From positions 620,001 through 684,000 of the forward strand of contig JADJLM010000001.1 of the NCBI GenBank assembly GCA_016710135.1: a DNA stretch of 64,000 bases, in the 5' to 3' direction. This DNA comes from Nitrosomonas sp. GTDB lineage: Bacteria; Pseudomonadota; Gammaproteobacteria; Burkholderiales; Nitrosomonadaceae. Of the stretch, positions 49,083 to 58,244 are shown in pieces. Both the position numbers and the translations under genes were made by a program. Under the pieces are notes generated by a model that was given only the letters and a program-made list of their open reading frames with translations, was not told the DNA's origin and did no database searches. Position 1 is the stretch's first letter. The number at the start of each line of letters is the position of its first letter.

Positions 49083-50309
49083 ATGATCGATAAATCTACG
49101 ATCAAGATACTGATTCTTGATGATGAACCCTTTATGCTGAAATTATTGGCTCGTATGTTAGCCAATCAAGGGTTTATCCACGTGGTTTGCTGTGATAATG
49201 GAAAGGACGCCTTAGCACAACTCAATGTTGAATCGACACGACCTGATTTGATTTTATTAGATCTCAACATGCCGGGAATGGACGGTATTGAATTCATCCG
49301 GCATCTCGTTGAATGTCAGTTTACCGGTAGTTTAATTCTCGTTAGCGGTGAAGACGAAAGAATGCTGAAAACGACCGAACGGCTCGTGCAAGCGCATAAA
49401 ATTACTGTGCTCGGTTATTTGCAAAAGCCTGTTAAATCCGATGCGTTACTCGCAATGCTAGCGCAGTGGTCGCCGCCCTCAGAAGCTGTTCCGGTTAAAC
49501 CAAGAAAAACCTATAGCTCAGACGACATTAGATCGGCTATTGCGAGGTGTGAATTGGTTAATTATTATCAACCAAAGGTTTCAGTTGCTACAGGGGCAGT
49601 GATTGGAGTGGAAACACTCGTGCGTTGGCAACATGCTACGGATGGTTTGATTTTTCCTAATCAATTTATCACTGTGGCTGAATCGAGTGGATTGATTGAT
49701 GAGTTAACTCGGTTGGTTTTAATAAATGCGTTTAACCAAGCCAAGCTATGGCAGCAGTCTGGGTTGGATTTTCGTGTGGCCGTAAATGTATCAATGGATA
49801 ATTTGGCGTCGCTAGATTTCCAGGATCTTGTTGTAGACCTAGCTACCCAAGTTGGTATTCCTCCACATAAAATTGTATTGGAAGTTACTGAGAGCCAATT
49901 GATGCGTGACATGAGGGTATCACTTGAGATATTAACCCGTTTGCGTTTGAAGCGATTTCATTTGTCGATTGATGACTTTGGAACCGGTCATTCCTCACTC
50001 TCACAGTTGCGTGATATTCCTTTCGATGAGCTCAAGATCGATCAAGGATTTGTTCATCAGGCATGGAAAGATGACACTTTGCGCGTGATTTATGATGCAA
50101 GTCTGGCTTTAGCCAAGCAACTCAATATGGAGGCAGTTGCGGAGGGAGTTGAAGATCGACAAGACTGGGATTTTCTGCGGCAAACCGGTTGTGATCTTGC
50201 ACAGGGCAATTTCATTTCAAAACCTCTATTGGCTTTAGAATTTGAAGATTGGATCGAATATTGGCAACAACGTATAAAAAACGATTTGTTGGTAGACAAC
50301 AGAGGTTAG
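49083..50309 (+). CDS. Response regulator with EAL domain (c-di-GMP phosphodiesterase)
   Basis: The ATG at 49083 follows AAAAGGAAT. A REC domain (1-125) has the acidic pair Asp13-Asp14, phospho-acceptor Asp60 in LLDLNMPG and the conserved Lys in LQKPV. An EAL domain (about 145-395) has ETLVRW at 177 (Ala changed to Thr, common), NVSMDN, EVTES, DDFGTGHSS, LKIDQGF and AEGVE, so the Mg-binding and catalytic residues are kept. It probably hydrolyses c-di-GMP upon phosphorylation; no kinase gene is adjacent. It is convergent with fghA, overlapping by 4 bp. Confidence 0.92.
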   Translation: MIDKSTIKILILDDEPFMLKLLARMLANQGFIHVVCCDNGKDALAQLNVESTRPDLILLDLNMPGMDGIEFIRHLVECQFTGSLILVSGEDERMLKTTERLVQAHKITVLGYLQKPVKSDALLAMLAQWSPPSEAVPVKPRKTYSSDDIRSAIARCELVNYYQPKVSVATGAVIGVETLVRWQHATDGLIFPNQFITVAESSGLIDELTRLVLINAFNQAKLWQQSGLDFRVAVNVSMDNLASLDFQDLVVDLATQVGIPPHKIVLEVTESQLMRDMRVSLEILTRLRLKRFHLSIDDFGTGHSSLSQLRDIPFDELKIDQGFVHQAWKDDTLRVIYDASLALAKQLNMEAVAEGVEDRQDWDFLRQTGCDLAQGNFISKPLLALEFEDWIEYWQQRIKNDLLVDNRG

Positions 50310-51167
50310 TAATGCGATTTACTGAGCAAAGCCTCATGATGCTTTAGATGATCTTCAATGAATGTGCTAATAAAATAATAGCTGTGATCATAACCTTCAT
50401 GGCGTCTCAGGATAAGTGGTTGTTTGGCTGATTGGCAGGTTGCTTCAAAGCGATCAATATTGAGCTGTGTGGCGAGAAAAGGATCATCAAGACCTTGATC
50501 AATCAATAGTGTAGGGAGCTTATGACCGGCTGCAATTAAAGCATTAGCGTCATGCTGAGACCAATTCTCATTTTTTTCTCCAAAATAATGACTAAAGGCT
50601 TTCTGACCCCATGGACAAAGTGAGGGTGCTGCGATAGGTGCAAATGCGGAAACGGACTGATATAGCTTAGGATTGCGTAATGCAAGAATCAAGGCACCGT
50701 GCCCTCCCATCGAATGACCAAAAATACCGATGCGAGTGGGATCGGCTGGAAAATATTTAAGTATTAGTTGATATAGTTCTTTTGTTACATAGCCTTCCAT
50801 GTGAAAGAATTTAAACCATGGTTCCAAGCAAGCATCTAAGTAAAATCCTGCGCCTGAGCCAATTTCCCAATCATCTGCTTCGCCAGCAATTCCAGTTTGG
50901 CGTGGGCTGGTATCCATACTCACAAGCATGTATCCATAGTCCGCGGCCAGTCGTTGCGCGCCTGCTTTGATCATAAAAGTTTCTTCCGTGCAAGTAAGCC
51001 CAGCTAGGAAGTAAAGAACAGGAACTGGATTCACGTTTGCTTGGGGAGGTTGGTAGACCGGAGAATCGCATGGGTAACCCGCCGAGTGAATTAGCCTGGT
51101 GTTGATAAAATCCTTGTATGCCACCAAAGCAACGATGTGTACTGCGAATTTCAAAAGGAAGAGTCAT
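50306..51167 (-). pseudogene. fghA: S-formylglutathione hydrolase, one frame break
   Basis: The main frame has the esterase nucleophile motif GHSMGGHGAL, with LYFLAGLTCTEETFMIKAGAQR, MDTSPRQTGIAGE and DHSYYFISTFIEDH. The true N-terminus (EIRSTHRCFGGIQGFYQH, MRFS) lies in another frame; removing one G near 51060 joins MRFS to VYQPPQANVNPVP. The joined protein is about 287 residues, normal for the family. It cleaves S-formylglutathione to formate and glutathione, after FrmA, whose gene is two genes upstream on the same strand. Confidence 0.92.
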
Positions 51168-51172
51168 CAAGA

Positions 51173-52132
51173 TTAACTTTTTATTTTTTTATTTCGCATC
51201 AGGCACAAGAAATCGCATGCCATATGTGCTGCTGCAAGTGCAGTCACGCTACTATGATCATACGCAGGAGAAACTTCAACAATATCCATACCGATAATAT
51301 TCAATGACCCTAAGCCACGAATAATTCTCAGTGCTTGATCAGTTGTTAGCCCACCGGGTACGGGTGTGCCAGTGCCCGGTGCAAAGGCAGGATCAAGGCA
51401 ATCAATATCAAAGCTAACATAGACAGGGCTGGTGCCAATAATTTTTAAGATTTGTTTAATGGTGGTGCTAATGCCGTGATCATGCACCCAAGGTGCGTCG
51501 ATAATATTCATGCCTAAAAAATTATCATTCCAGGTGCGAATTCCAACCTGAGCTGAAATACTTGGATTGATTAAGTTCTCTTTGATCGCTTTATAAAACA
51601 TGGTGCCATGATCGAGGCTTTCTGGCCCGTTGTCGGGCCAAGTATCACAGTGTGCATCAAAATGAAGTAAAGCGAGTGGCTCACCATATTTTTCTTTATG
51701 TGCAATCAACAATGGGTATGAAATGTAGTGATCGCCTCCGAATGTAAGCATTTTGGCATTGGCTGATAAAATATGCTGAGCGTGCGCTACGATGGTTGAT
51801 TTGATTGTCAGTGGATTATGGGCATCGAACCAACAATCTCCATAATCGATGACCGCAAGCGCATCAAATGGATCAAATCCCCAAGGATAGGGATGCAATT
51901 CAACCAGTTGTACACTAGCGGCTCGGATAGCCTGTGGTCCGAATCGTGTCCCCGGGCGGTAAGTCGTGGCAAGATCTAAAGGGATTCCTGAAACGATGAT
52001 ATCGGCGCCCGTTAAATCACGAGTATATTTTCGGCGCAGAAAAGACAAGACGCCTGCATAGGCGTTCTCGATCGAACTCCCGTAGAGTCCTTGGCGACGA
52101 ATTGCACCATCCCCTCTGATTTTATTAGTCAT
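51173..52132 (-). CDS. speB: Agmatinase (ureohydrolase family)
   Basis: The 319-residue protein has the ureohydrolase manganese motifs GGDHYISYPL, LHFDAHCDTW and SFDIDCLDPAFAPGTGTPVPGG. Overall length and the N-terminal DIIVSGIPLDLATTYRPGTRFGPQAIR fit agmatinase better than arginase, giving putrescine and urea. Guanidinobutyrase is a possible alternative. It lies between fghA (5 bp) and frmA (35 bp) on the same strand, an unusual partner for formaldehyde genes; urea release would be useful to an ammonia oxidiser with urease, which is inference. Confidence 0.87.
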   Translation of the reverse strand: MTNKIRGDGAIRRQGLYGSSIENAYAGVLSFLRRKYTRDLTGADIIVSGIPLDLATTYRPGTRFGPQAIRAASVQLVELHPYPWGFDPFDALAVIDYGDCWFDAHNPLTIKSTIVAHAQHILSANAKMLTFGGDHYISYPLLIAHKEKYGEPLALLHFDAHCDTWPDNGPESLDHGTMFYKAIKENLINPSISAQVGIRTWNDNFLGMNIIDAPWVHDHGISTTIKQILKIIGTSPVYVSFDIDCLDPAFAPGTGTPVPGGLTTDQALRIIRGLGSLNIIGMDIVEVSPAYDHSSVTALAAAHMACDFLCLMRNKKIKS

Positions 52133-52167
52133 TATTGAATCGAATGTGAAAATTGCCTGCTATTTTA

Positions 52168-53274
52168 TTAATAGATGACGACAGAGCGAATCGATTGGCC
52201 AGTTTTTATCAATTGAAAGCCTTCATTGATATTATCAAGACTGAGGGTATGCGTAATGAGCGGGTCAATTTTGATTTTGCCTTCCATGTACCAATCGACG
52301 ATTTTAGGCACATCAGTTCGTCCTCGCGCGCCACCGAAAGCAGATCCTTCCCATTTTCTACCTGTTACCAATTGGAATGGGCGAGTACTAATTTCAGCGC
52401 CTGCTTCAGCAACACCAATGATAATGCTGCGTCCCCAGCCTTTGTGGGTACACTCCAGCGCTTGACGCATCACTTTAGTGTTACCAATACATTCAAAACT
52501 AAAATCGACGCCTCCATCAGTGAGTTGTATGAGGGTGTCGACAACATTTTCACTGTCATTGGGATTAATGAAATGCGTCATTCCAAATTCTCTGGCCATA
52601 GTTTCCCGAGTTGGATTGATATCGATACCGATAATTTTATCTGCACCAACCATCTTAGCGCCTTGTATAACATTTAAACCAATTCCACCTAAACCAAATA
52701 CTGCAATGTTTGCCCCCGCTTCTACTTTTGCGGTAAACACCACGGCGCCGATTCCTGTGGTAACGCCACAACCGATATAACATACTTTGTCAAAGGGAGC
52801 ATCTTTTCGGATTCTTGCCAGCGCTATTTCGGGGACTACGATATAGTTTGAGAACGTAGATGTTCCCATATAGTGTAGGATGCGTTGACCATTCAATGAA
52901 AATCGCGAGGTAGCATCTGGCATTAAACCCCTTCCTTGTGTACCCCGAATTGCCTGACATAAGTTGGTTTTTCTAGATAAGCAAAATTTACACTCACGAC
53001 ATTCAGGTGTGTAAAGTGGAATAACATGGTCGCCGACTTGAAGTGATTTAACATTAGGGCCTTTTTCAACAACGATACCCGCTCCTTCATGGCCAAGTAT
53101 CGTAGGAAATAAGCCTTCAGGGTCTGCACCGGATAATGTGTAATAATCGGTATGGCAAATGCCGGTAGCTTTTATTTCAACTAGTACCTCACCAGCTTGG
53201 GGCGACATTAAGTCAACTTCTTCAATCGTCAGTGGTTTTCCTGCTTGCCAAGCAATCGCAGCGCGGGTTTTCAT
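52168..53274 (-). CDS. frmA: S-(hydroxymethyl)glutathione dehydrogenase / class III alcohol dehydrogenase
   Basis: The 368-residue zinc enzyme has the catalytic-zinc site GICHTDYYT and GHEGAGIV, four structural-zinc cysteines (CRECKFCLSRKTNLC) and the NAD fold GLGGIGLNVIQGA. VIGxxDATSRFS and TSTFSNYTVV-like segments and the GAAEAGxEISTRPFQLVTGR pattern mark class III. It oxidises the glutathione adduct of formaldehyde. It is the first gene of frmA-speB-fghA. Confidence 0.95.
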   Translation of the reverse strand: MKTRAAIAWQAGKPLTIEEVDLMSPQAGEVLVEIKATGICHTDYYTLSGADPEGLFPTILGHEGAGIVVEKGPNVKSLQVGDHVIPLYTPECRECKFCLSRKTNLCQAIRGTQGRGLMPDATSRFSLNGQRILHYMGTSTFSNYIVVPEIALARIRKDAPFDKVCYIGCGVTTGIGAVVFTAKVEAGANIAVFGLGGIGLNVIQGAKMVGADKIIGIDINPTRETMAREFGMTHFINPNDSENVVDTLIQLTDGGVDFSFECIGNTKVMRQALECTHKGWGRSIIIGVAEAGAEISTRPFQLVTGRKWEGSAFGGARGRTDVPKIVDWYMEGKIKIDPLITHTLSLDNINEGFQLIKTGQSIRSVVIY

Positions 53275-53340
53275 AACGAGTGGTTCCTTTTTGGTTAAAT
53301 CATGTTAAATGAGATGGAATAGCCTAGATTTGCATCATCG

Positions 53341-54030
53341 TTAGATAATAATACCAAATAACTTACCCGTAATGGCGGTAACAAGCATAGCTAATGCACC
53401 CCAGAAGGTGACGCGAAAGCTACCTATAGCGATATTTGCGCCACCCAGATATGCGGCTAAAGCACCAAGGCACGCAAGTGAGAATATGGATAAGCCACAA
53501 ACTACGATGATAATGAATGGTTCGGGGGCGATAAGTGTGGCAACAAGGGGCATTGATGCGCCGAGTGTAAACATAGCAGCCGATGTTATTGCAGCTTGGA
53601 TGGGTTTGGCACCTAGATGGGCTTGAATGCCGAGCTCATCGCGTAGATGGGTGCCGAGCGCGTCATGTGACATCAATTGTTCAGCAACTTGCTGCGCTAA
53701 TTCAGACGTCAATCCGCGTTGAATATAAATAGTTTTTAGTTCTTGAAATTCAAATTCTAAATCATCATCAAGGTGGCGTTGTTCTAGGATAATATCTGCT
53801 TGCTCTGTATCAGCTTGAGAGCTCACTGAAACATATTCTCCTGCGGCCATTGACATGGCGCCTGCAACTAAACCTGCGACACCTGCTAGCAAGATAGATT
53901 CTTGACTGGTATGGGCTGCAGCTACTCCAATTATGAGGCTTGCAATAGAGACAATGCCGTCATTCGCACCAAGGACTGCGGCGCGTAACCAACCTGTTCG
54001 ATGAGAGCGATGATTCTCAGTATGACTCAT
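53341..54030 (-). CDS. VIT1/CCC1-family iron/manganese transporter
   Basis: The 229-residue membrane protein has the signature GWLRAAVLGANDGIVSIASLIIGVAAA, AAGEYVSVSSQADTEQADI, a cytoplasmic helical metal-binding domain (LEFEFQELKTIYIQRGLT) and three C-terminal helices. VIT-family proteins move Fe(II) or Mn(II) out of the cytosol. It forms a pair with the downstream GST gene, 21 bp away, though transcription runs GST first. Confidence 0.88.
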   Translation of the reverse strand: MSHTENHRSHRTGWLRAAVLGANDGIVSIASLIIGVAAAHTSQESILLAGVAGLVAGAMSMAAGEYVSVSSQADTEQADIILEQRHLDDDLEFEFQELKTIYIQRGLTSELAQQVAEQLMSHDALGTHLRDELGIQAHLGAKPIQAAITSAAMFTLGASMPLVATLIAPEPFIIIVVCGLSIFSLACLGALAAYLGGANIAIGSFRVTFWGALAMLVTAITGKLFGIII

Positions 54031-54051
54031 GGCATGTGTAACACAATGAAT

Positions 54052-54762
54052 TTAGGCTGATTTTAAATCAAGATAGTAATGGTTCAATGTTCTTTCAACA
54101 AATTCAACTAAATTTTGTTTGGTTAATGCATGATCTTTAAGCGGTGATTCGATTGGGCATTGGATAATATTGACCAGCATTCCAAATGCGCTAGTGTCCA
54201 ATGTTATTGGAAGATTTCCACAAAAGAAAGCTTTGTTGCCTAAAAAGGTCGACAGCACATCGATATCTTGATTGCCACGGGCAAAAATTTCTGAGGGCGT
54301 GTATCGACCAATACCGTGACCATAGATTTGTTGTTTAATTTTACGGCGATAATAGGCTGCGATGAAATTACGAATTAATGGAGAAATGCTTCCAAAAATA
54401 GCTTCTTTATTGATTCTCCAGTTGGCTTCGGTATATTGCCAGCGTGAGAATAAGGTAATCCAAAATAAATTTTCTTCAATGAGCCGTTGTATCACTATAG
54501 AGATAGATTGCTCCAAAGAATTGAGAGATTGATCTAGATCTTGGTAATGGCGTTTTAGATGAGTAATAATAAAAGCAGAATCGCCGAATGAGGGATTGCC
54601 ATCTTCAATGTACGGCAGCTTTCCTTTCGGTGCGGTAGACGGTAGCGTTGCCTTAACTCCATAAGGGATATTGATCGTTCGGAGATAGGTTTCGACTTTG
54701 CAACAAAAGCAACTCAGGTTAGGAATTCCCCAGATACAATTAAATTGATAAAGTTTGATCAT
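54052..54762 (-). CDS. Glutathione S-transferase-like protein (FAXC/metaxin type)
   Basis: The 236-residue protein has an N-terminal thioredoxin-like fold (IKLYQFNCIWGIPNLSCFCCKVETYLR) and a C-terminal helical GST domain with an ending seen in the failed-axon-connections group (FFCGNLPITLDTSAFGMLVNIIQCPIESPL). KGKLPYIEDGN is the glutathione-binding cis-Pro loop. Three Cys occur near the position of the active-site residue. Substrate is unknown. It lies just upstream of the VIT gene. Confidence 0.8.
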   Translation of the reverse strand: MIKLYQFNCIWGIPNLSCFCCKVETYLRTINIPYGVKATLPSTAPKGKLPYIEDGNPSFGDSAFIITHLKRHYQDLDQSLNSLEQSISIVIQRLIEENLFWITLFSRWQYTEANWRINKEAIFGSISPLIRNFIAAYYRRKIKQQIYGHGIGRYTPSEIFARGNQDIDVLSTFLGNKAFFCGNLPITLDTSAFGMLVNIIQCPIESPLKDHALTKQNLVEFVERTLNHYYLDLKSA

Positions 54763-55315
54763 GATAAGTAGCTTCAGGCTTCCAAACCCAACAATATATC
54801 CTCTATTTACATCAGATATGTATAGTTTGATTTAGGCTGACAGTCTTTATCTGCTAACCCAGGGTTGTGATATTTTTCGATCTTTCTCCTTAACAAATCT
54901 TGAATGTATATCGAATGGTTATATAAAGTTTTATAAACCGTTTGGCGCCACTTTTTTCTACTAAATTTTGGCAATAGAGGTGCAGTAAACTCGAAAAAGT
55001 AATATTTATATTTCTATGATTTTCTTATAGTTTTTATAAATCCATAGTAATGAGGTGGAAAAACTACTTGACTAAAGTGGATAAGGTGACTAGCCTGTAG
55101 GGTGTAGCCAGAATGAGGTTAGGAAGTATTTTTTCTGGAACAAAAAAGAGAGTAGTTTAGTCGAAAGGAATGCAAAGGCCTTAAAGTAGTTGTGGTTATG
55201 GCTGATGTGTAGGTGATACCATTTAGGATCTTGAAATTCTGAGGAAATTTGGGACGAGGGATTGTAAGTAGTATTACTGTTTCAAACTAAAATGTAATAA
55301 ACAGGAGGAAATTAA
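54763..55315. other. 553-bp non-coding region upstream of amoC
   Basis: This AT-rich stretch separates the divergent GST and amo genes. I see no protein-like frame. It contains one plausible sigma70-like promoter (listed separately) and a strong ribosome site (CAGGAGGAAATTAA) just before amoC. Long leaders upstream of amoC are known in Nitrosomonas. Confidence 0.6.
55068..55096 (+). promoter_or_regulatory. Candidate sigma70-type promoter for amoCABED
   Basis: TTGACT (55068-55073) and TAGCCT (55091-55096) are separated by 17 bp. The -35 is good and the -10 weak. It would give a leader of about 215 nt before amoC. Confidence 0.3.
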
Positions 55316-56128
55316 ATGGCAACTACAATGGGAACGAGCAGCGCAGCGTCAAGCACCCGTGGCTATGACATGTCGTTGTGGTACGATTCAAAATGGTATA
55401 AATATGGGATGTTAACGATGTTGTTGGTAGCGATCTTCTGGATCTGGTATCAACGTACATTTGCATACTCTCATGGTATGGATTCGATGGAACCTGCGTT
55501 TGATAAGGTATGGATGGGATTGTAGCGTGTACACATGACAGTTATGCCTTTATTTGCATTGATTACCTGGGGTTGGATTTTAAAAACCGGTGATACAAAA
55601 GAACAGTTAGATACGTTAGATCCTAAATTAGAAGTCAAACGTTATTTTTACTGGATGATGTGGCTAGGTGTATACCTCTTCGGCGTATACTGGGGCGGTA
55701 GTTTCTTCACTGAACAAGATGCATCATGGCACCAAGTAATTATTCGTGATACCAGTTTCACACCAAGTCATGTGGTTGTGTTCTATGGTTCATTCCCGAT
55801 GTACATTGTATGCGGTGTTGCATCATACCTGTATGCGATGACACGTTTGCCTTTGTATAGCAGAGGATTTCATTCCCGCTCGTTATGGCGATTGCAGGAC
55901 CATTAATGATTCTGCCGAACGTTGGATTGAACGAATGGGGTCATGCTTTCTGGTTTTATGGAAGAGCTCTTTAGCGCGCCATTACACTGGGGATTTGTGA
56001 TTCTGGGTTGGTCTGGATTATTCTCAGGCGGTATTGCTGCTCAGATCATAACCCGCTACTCGAATTTAACAGACGTAATCTGGAATAACCAAAGTAAAGA
56101 AATCCTGAATAACAGAATAGTACCTTAA
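55316..56128 (+). pseudogene. amoC: Ammonia monooxygenase subunit C, with an in-frame stop and two frame shifts
   Basis: Joined, the frames give an AmoC of about 271 residues (GYDMSLWYDSKWYKYG ... WNNQSKEILNNR). Codon 70 is TAG where AmoC has Trp (MGL-W-RVHM), with the frame unchanged either side. A base is missing near 55867 and an extra T lies in 55954-55957. The metal-site pattern D-x3-H-x12-H, seen in the CuC/CuD site of PmoC, is kept as Asp135, His139 and His152. AmoC is an integral membrane subunit of the enzyme oxidising ammonia to hydroxylamine. The lesions may be sequence errors or real decay. Confidence 0.88.
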
Positions 56129-56149
56129 TCGACTAAGGTTATAGACGAT

Positions 56150-56183
56150 TTCCCGTTTCCTACCGATTGGTAGGAAACGGGAA
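56150..56183 (+). promoter_or_regulatory. 15-bp perfect hairpin between amoC and amoA
   Basis: TTCCCGTTTCCTACC pairs with GGTAGGAAACGGGAA around the loop GATT. There is no T-run after it, so it looks like an mRNA-stabilising or processing element rather than a full terminator. A stem-loop in the amoC-amoA gap is known in ammonia oxidisers, where amoC transcripts are more stable. Confidence 0.75.
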
Positions 56184-56397
56184 TGCTGACTGAAGGCAAG
56201 GCTATCGAATTAATATTAGTAGTTGAGTTAAAGTTGTGTATGTAACCAATAGAGAAAGAGGGGCCGTCATGTTAAATTCAAATTACAAGCTACAAAAGGG
56301 GAGGGAGTTGTTTATGAGTGAAAGTATAATATGGGTGTTATTAGCGATACCCGTTTTGTTTCTGTTTGTGCCACTGTTATCAAAACCGGAAGGTTTT

Positions 56398-56870
56398 TTG
56401 ACGAGCACGTTCCAAACAAATGAAATTTTGAAAGCGGCTAAAATGCCGCCAGAAGCGATCCACATGTCACGGTCAATAGATTTAATCTATTTTCCGATTT
56501 TATGTATATTGCTGGTAGGTACCTATCACATGCATTTTATGTTGTTGGCAGGTGACTGGGACTTCTGGCTTGACTGGAAAGATCGTCAATGGTGGCCAGT
56601 AGTTACACCGATAGTTGGTATTACATACTGCTCTGCACTTATGTACTATCTATGGGTTAACTATCGTCAACCGTTCGGTGCAACCTTATGTATCGTGTGC
56701 TTATTAGTTGGTGAATGGCTCACGCGCTACTGGGGTTTTCTACTGGTGGTCACACTATCCAATTAACTTTGTAATTTTTCTTCTATGTTAAAGGTAAGAG
56801 AGGTCGTATCGTAGAAAGAGATGACGTTACGGCATTTGGTGAAGAAGGTTTCGCACAGGGGATCAAGTAA
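56398..56870 (+). pseudogene. amoA: Ammonia monooxygenase subunit A, internally deleted and frame-shifted
   Basis: The N-terminal half is classic AmoA: EILKAAKMPPEAIHMSR, GTYHMHFMLLAGDWDFW and KDRQWWPVVTPIVGITYC. An extra C at 56740 breaks YWGF-YWWSHYPINFV. At 56774-56777 the sequence jumps from NFV directly to FFYVKGKRGRI ... GFAQGIK, losing about 120 of some 275 codons, including several membrane helices. The start is uncertain: TTG 56398 (after GGAAGG) gives the canonical N-terminus, while ATG 56314 with a strong site adds 28 mostly hydrophobic residues. The stop overlaps the amoB start (TAATG). As read this cannot make a normal subunit. Confidence 0.88.
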
Positions 56871-58127
56871 TGAATATAAAAAATCTATACAAACGTAGTG
56901 TATTAGGGTTGTATGGCGTAGCCTATGCGGCCGCAACACTAGCAATGACATTAGTTGTTGACATTGCTCAGTATCTGCTCATGGTGAACGTTCACAAGAG
57001 CCGTTCTTAAGGATGCGTACGGTTCAATGGTACGACATGAAATGGGGACCGGAAGTTACCAAAGTTAACGATTTTGCTTCGATTACAGGTAAATTCCACT
57101 TAGCAGAAGACTGGCCACGTGCTGCATCTAAACCAGAACGTGCGTTTTTAACGTTGGTAGTCCAAGCCCGGTATATGTTCGCTTGAGTACCACAATTAAT
57201 GGCGCACCATGGTTTATTGCAGGCCCATTACAAATTGGCCGTGACTATGAATTCAAAGCGAATCTAAAAGCGAGAATTCCAGGTCGTCATCATATGCACT
57301 CGATGTTGAGCGTACATGGTGCGGGTCCGATTGCAGGTCCAGGTGCATGGATGAACATTACAGGTAGCTGGGACGATTTTACTAACCCACTCAAATTATT
57401 GACGGGTGAAACGATTGATTCTGAATCTTTCAACTTTGACAATAGTATGACATGGCACCTTATTTGGATGACCATGGCGTGTGTTTGGATTGGTATCTTT
57501 GTTGCGTCCAATGTTCTTACCACGTGCGCGTGTTTAGCAGCATATGGTGATGATCTTCTGTTAGATCCGGTGGACAAGAAGCTTGCTTGGGTAATGGCGA
57601 TTCTAACCTGTGCGTTAGTATGGGGTAGCTATCGTTATACAGAAAACAAGCATCCGTACACGGTACCTATTCAAGCGGGTGAATCGAAAGTAGATCCGTT
57701 GCCAGTTGCACCGAATCCAGTTGCAATTGTAGTAACATATGCTAACTATGACGTACCTGGACGTGCACTACGTGTAACCCTGGAAGTGACCAACAATGGT
57801 GATAGCGCAGTTAAGTTTGGTGAGTTCACGACAGCGGGTATTCGTTTTATCAACGCGTTTGGCCGTCAATATCTTGACTCAGGCTATCCTCGTGAGTTGA
57901 TCGCGGTTGGATTGACATTCGATGACGAAACTCCTGTACAACCAGGTGAAACCAAAACGATCAAAATGGAAGCAAAAGATGCGTTATGGGAAATTCAACG
58001 TTTGATGGCGTTGTTGGGTGACCCAGAAAGCCGTTTTGGTGGATTGTTGATGTCATGGGATGAAGATGGAAACCGTCATATCAATAGTATTGCTGGACCG
58101 GTTATCCCAGTATTTACCAAGCTATAA
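56870..58127 (+). pseudogene. amoB: Ammonia monooxygenase subunit B, frame-shifted
   Basis: The joined frames give an AmoB of about 420 residues with signal peptide, the mature N-terminal copper-ligand His (SAHGERSQEPF) and the second pair in GRHHMHSML. Bases are missing near 56967 and 57150. Further on, a 2-base and a 1-base loss (near 57507 and 57534) cancel, leaving ten altered residues (SNVLTTCACL) where RPMFLPRARV is expected. From 57540 to the stop the frame is clean. AmoB is the periplasmic copper-bearing subunit. A hairpin terminator follows. Confidence 0.9.
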
Positions 58128-58155
58128 TTAGTAGCTGAAGTAAAAAAAAAAAGAC

Positions 58156-58205
58156 AAAACCGGCGCATCGCTCTGTCAAAAGGCAGAGATGTGCCGGTTT
58201 TTTAT
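58156..58205 (+). terminator. Terminator-like hairpin after amoB
   Basis: AAAACCGGC-GCAT-CTCTG pairs with CAGAG-ATGT-GCCGGTTTT, with a 2-nt bulge, and TTTTTTATAG follows. It probably causes partial termination, so amoE/amoD are transcribed less than amoCAB. Confidence 0.8.
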
Positions 58206-58244
58206 AGGCAGATGAATTTTAATAGATAAATAGGAGAGCATGTC

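Noticed and set aside
55316..55906. Recoding of TAG (amber read-through or an altered code) in amoC
   Set aside because: TAG ends several intact genes here, for example sufU (790-792), the glycosylase at 1936-1938 and bamD, so it is a normal stop in this genome.
56314..56397. A separate small membrane-peptide gene before amoA
   Set aside because: The frame runs into amoA without a stop, so I treat it as a possible extension only.
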